NCBI RefSeq assembly: GCF_910586915.1 | Contig: NZ_CAJULN010000054.1 | Span: forward strand, 1 to 15,595 | Direction: 5' to 3' | DNA: 15,595 nt | Origin: an uncultured Bacteroides sp. | Lineage (GTDB): Bacteria > Bacteroidota > Bacteroidia > Bacteroidales > Bacteroidaceae | Shown here: in pieces, positions 14,421 through 15,595 of the stretch | Position numbering within the stretch: the stretch's first letter is position 1 | Layout: each line of letters starts with the position of its first letter | Made by a program: the position numbers and the translations under genes | The notes under the pieces: model-generated | What the model saw: only the letters and a program-made list of their open reading frames with translations | Database searches by the model: none | Told to the model about the DNA's origin: nothing

Positions 14421-15410
14421 TTACTTATAAAAGTTCTTCTGGAAAGCCTCAAACTCATCCTTCCCTCTCACACAACGTTGCCACCATGCACGCCAGAATC
14501 CGGTCCCATAACCGATAAGCTGGACAAATGCGGCGGCAACGGAATAAAGGCCGATGAGCAGGCTCTTATTCCGGATAGCAGAATCCATACACACCAACAA
14601 CGCATAAAGAATAATCGGTGTGAAGCTGAAAAGGCAGAACGGGATTCCCAACAACAGAAGCGCTACGCCCAAAGTAAACAGGGCGGGCAGCAAATGAACC
14701 AGTTTCAGAGAGTCCGGATATTTCTTATAAAGATTGATACGGGCAATACCGGAGTTGTGCACCTGCTTGAAAAACTTTTTCAAATCTGTCCGGCGCTTAT
14801 GGTACACCCAAGCATCCGGAAAAAGACGGCAAGCATAACCATGCTTGAAGATACGGATACTGAAATCAATATCCTCTCCAAAACGCATTTTAGAGAATCC
14901 ACCCAACGCATCGTACACTTTGCCGCGCACTCCCATATTAAAACTACGGGGATAAAATTTATCCATCTTCTTTTTCCCGCCACGGATACCTCCCGTTGTA
15001 AAAAAAGAAGTCATGGAATAGTTTATCGCCTTCTGAATATCCGTAAAGGAATCGTGTGCACGGTCGGGACCTCCGAAAGCATCGGCAGGGCAAGCGAGCA
15101 GTTCTTTCTCTAGTGCGTCGAAATACCCTTCGGGCACAATCACATCCGAATCGAGTATAATCAAATATTCCCCTTCGCTGCGTTCAGCTCCGTAATTGCG
15201 GGTCTGTCCCGGTCCCGAATTGGATTTTGAAAAATATTTAAGATTCAACCGGTCTGCATATCGGTCTGCTACTTCTTTTGAGGGGATGGAAGAACCGTCT
15301 TCCACTACAACTACTTCAAAATCTTTAAAGCGTTGCATCGTGAGGCTTTGCAGCAACTCGTCCAATTCATCGGGACGATTATAAACGGGGATGATAACGG
15401 AATATCGCAT
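14421..15410 (-). CDS. Family 2 glycosyltransferase with C-terminal membrane segments
   Basis: 329-residue GT2 (GT-A fold) enzyme that transfers a sugar from a nucleotide-sugar donor, probably at the cytoplasmic face of the inner membrane. Visible features are the N-terminal SVIIPVYNRPDEL, the donor-site aspartate in VVEDGS (D38), the metal-binding DSD motif (87-89), a GED (178-180) as likely catalytic base region, and two to three hydrophobic helices near the C-terminus (about 238-275 and 282-305). Donor and acceptor cannot be told from sequence. No other polysaccharide or O-antigen genes are visible beside it, so it may act in surface glycan or protein glycosylation. The start at 15410 gives a standard GT2 beginning. 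Confidence 0.88.
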   Translation of the reverse strand: MRYSVIIPVYNRPDELDELLQSLTMQRFKDFEVVVVEDGSSIPSKEVADRYADRLNLKYFSKSNSGPGQTRNYGAERSEGEYLIILDSDVIVPEGYFDALEKELLACPADAFGGPDRAHDSFTDIQKAINYSMTSFFTTGGIRGGKKKMDKFYPRSFNMGVRGKVYDALGGFSKMRFGEDIDFSIRIFKHGYACRLFPDAWVYHKRRTDLKKFFKQVHNSGIARINLYKKYPDSLKLVHLLPALFTLGVALLLLGIPFCLFSFTPIILYALLVCMDSAIRNKSLLIGLYSVAAAFVQLIGYGTGFWRAWWQRCVRGKDEFEAFQKNFYK

Positions 15411-15439
15411 TTCAAAAAGGGGTATGACAGTTTATCGTG

Positions 15440-15447
15440 CAAAGTAA
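15440..15447 (-). promoter_or_regulatory. Possible -7 box of the glycosyltransferase gene
   Basis: TTACTTTG on the minus strand matches TAnnTTTG at all but one required base and lies 30 bases before the ATG at 15410. The -33 region has only a GTTG at a short spacing, so this is tentative. Confidence 0.35.
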
Positions 15448-15500
15448 AGGAAAAAAAGGGAAACAACTTCTTACACCGGCAAAAATAATAATAACAGAGT

Positions 15501-15595
15501 ATGTCTTATTTTATGAGAGAAGAAGGGCTATCTTCCCCTGCCTTCCCACCAAAGGATTTAGATTCTAATATTCAACTGGTTGCAGCATCCATATC
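15501..15595 (+). CDS. Possible start of an unrecognised gene, cut by the window end
   Basis: From ATG 15501, with a second in-frame ATG at 15513, the plus frame stays open for 31 codons to the window edge (MSYFMREEGLSSPAFPPKDL and on). I do not recognise it. An open run of this length is expected by chance in roughly a quarter of random frames, there is no clear promoter or Shine-Dalgarno ahead, and it would be divergent from the glycosyltransferase. Treat as a guess. Confidence 0.25.
   Translation, partial: MSYFMREEGLSSPAFPPKDLDSNIQLVAASI

Noticed and set aside
15562..15590. ATTCTAA followed by TGCAGCATCC near the right edge, resembling the sus promoter elements
   Set aside because: The two parts are only 20 bp apart instead of 40, there is no TACATTTG box, and the sequence may lie in a coding frame; probably coincidence.

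Overview
The window looks like chromosomal DNA of a Bacteroides species (Bacteroidota). Three things point there: the gene content and order of a starch-utilisation (Sus) locus, several matches to the Bacteroides -7 promoter motif TAnnTTTG with little Shine-Dalgarno signal at most starts, and outer-membrane lipoproteins with acidic residues just after the lipidated cysteine. The species cannot be named from this sequence alone.

Layout. Positions 1-371 carry no convincing gene. They do hold an array of four 18-bp imperfect palindromes at an exact 22-bp period (278-361), ending 10 bp beyond the stop of the next gene. A membrane-bound SusR-type regulator (372-1967, minus) is divergent from susA, a GH13 neopullulanase-like enzyme (2214-4067, plus). 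Then come susB, a GH97 alpha-glucosidase (4269-6479), susC, a TonB-dependent transporter (6583-9588), susD, a surface glycan-binding lipoprotein (9600-11189), and susE, a surface starch-binding lipoprotein (11210-12337), all plus. A hairpin at 12366-12403 separates this unit from minus-strand housekeeping-type genes: an LpxH-like phosphatase and a DUF59/MIP18-type Fe-S assembly factor joined by a 4-bp overlap, RadC, and a family-2 glycosyltransferase. The last 95 bases may hold the first codons of another plus-strand gene.

How it works together. By analogy with the B. thetaiotaomicron Sus system, SusD and SusE hold starch at the surface, SusC imports maltooligosaccharides using TonB energy, SusA cleaves them in the periplasm, SusB releases glucose, and SusR senses maltose-like products and activates transcription. 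susA and susB each have a promoter with an identical 16-bp core and a 17-bp upstream element placed at exactly the same distance, which is the best candidate here for the regulator's operator. The locus ends after susE. No susF and no susG (surface alpha-amylase) are present, so the initial surface cut of starch must be supplied from elsewhere or the locus serves pre-cut oligosaccharides.

I found no mobile element, CRISPR array, rRNA or tRNA. The least explained structures are the 22-bp palindrome array and the paired susA/susB promoter elements.
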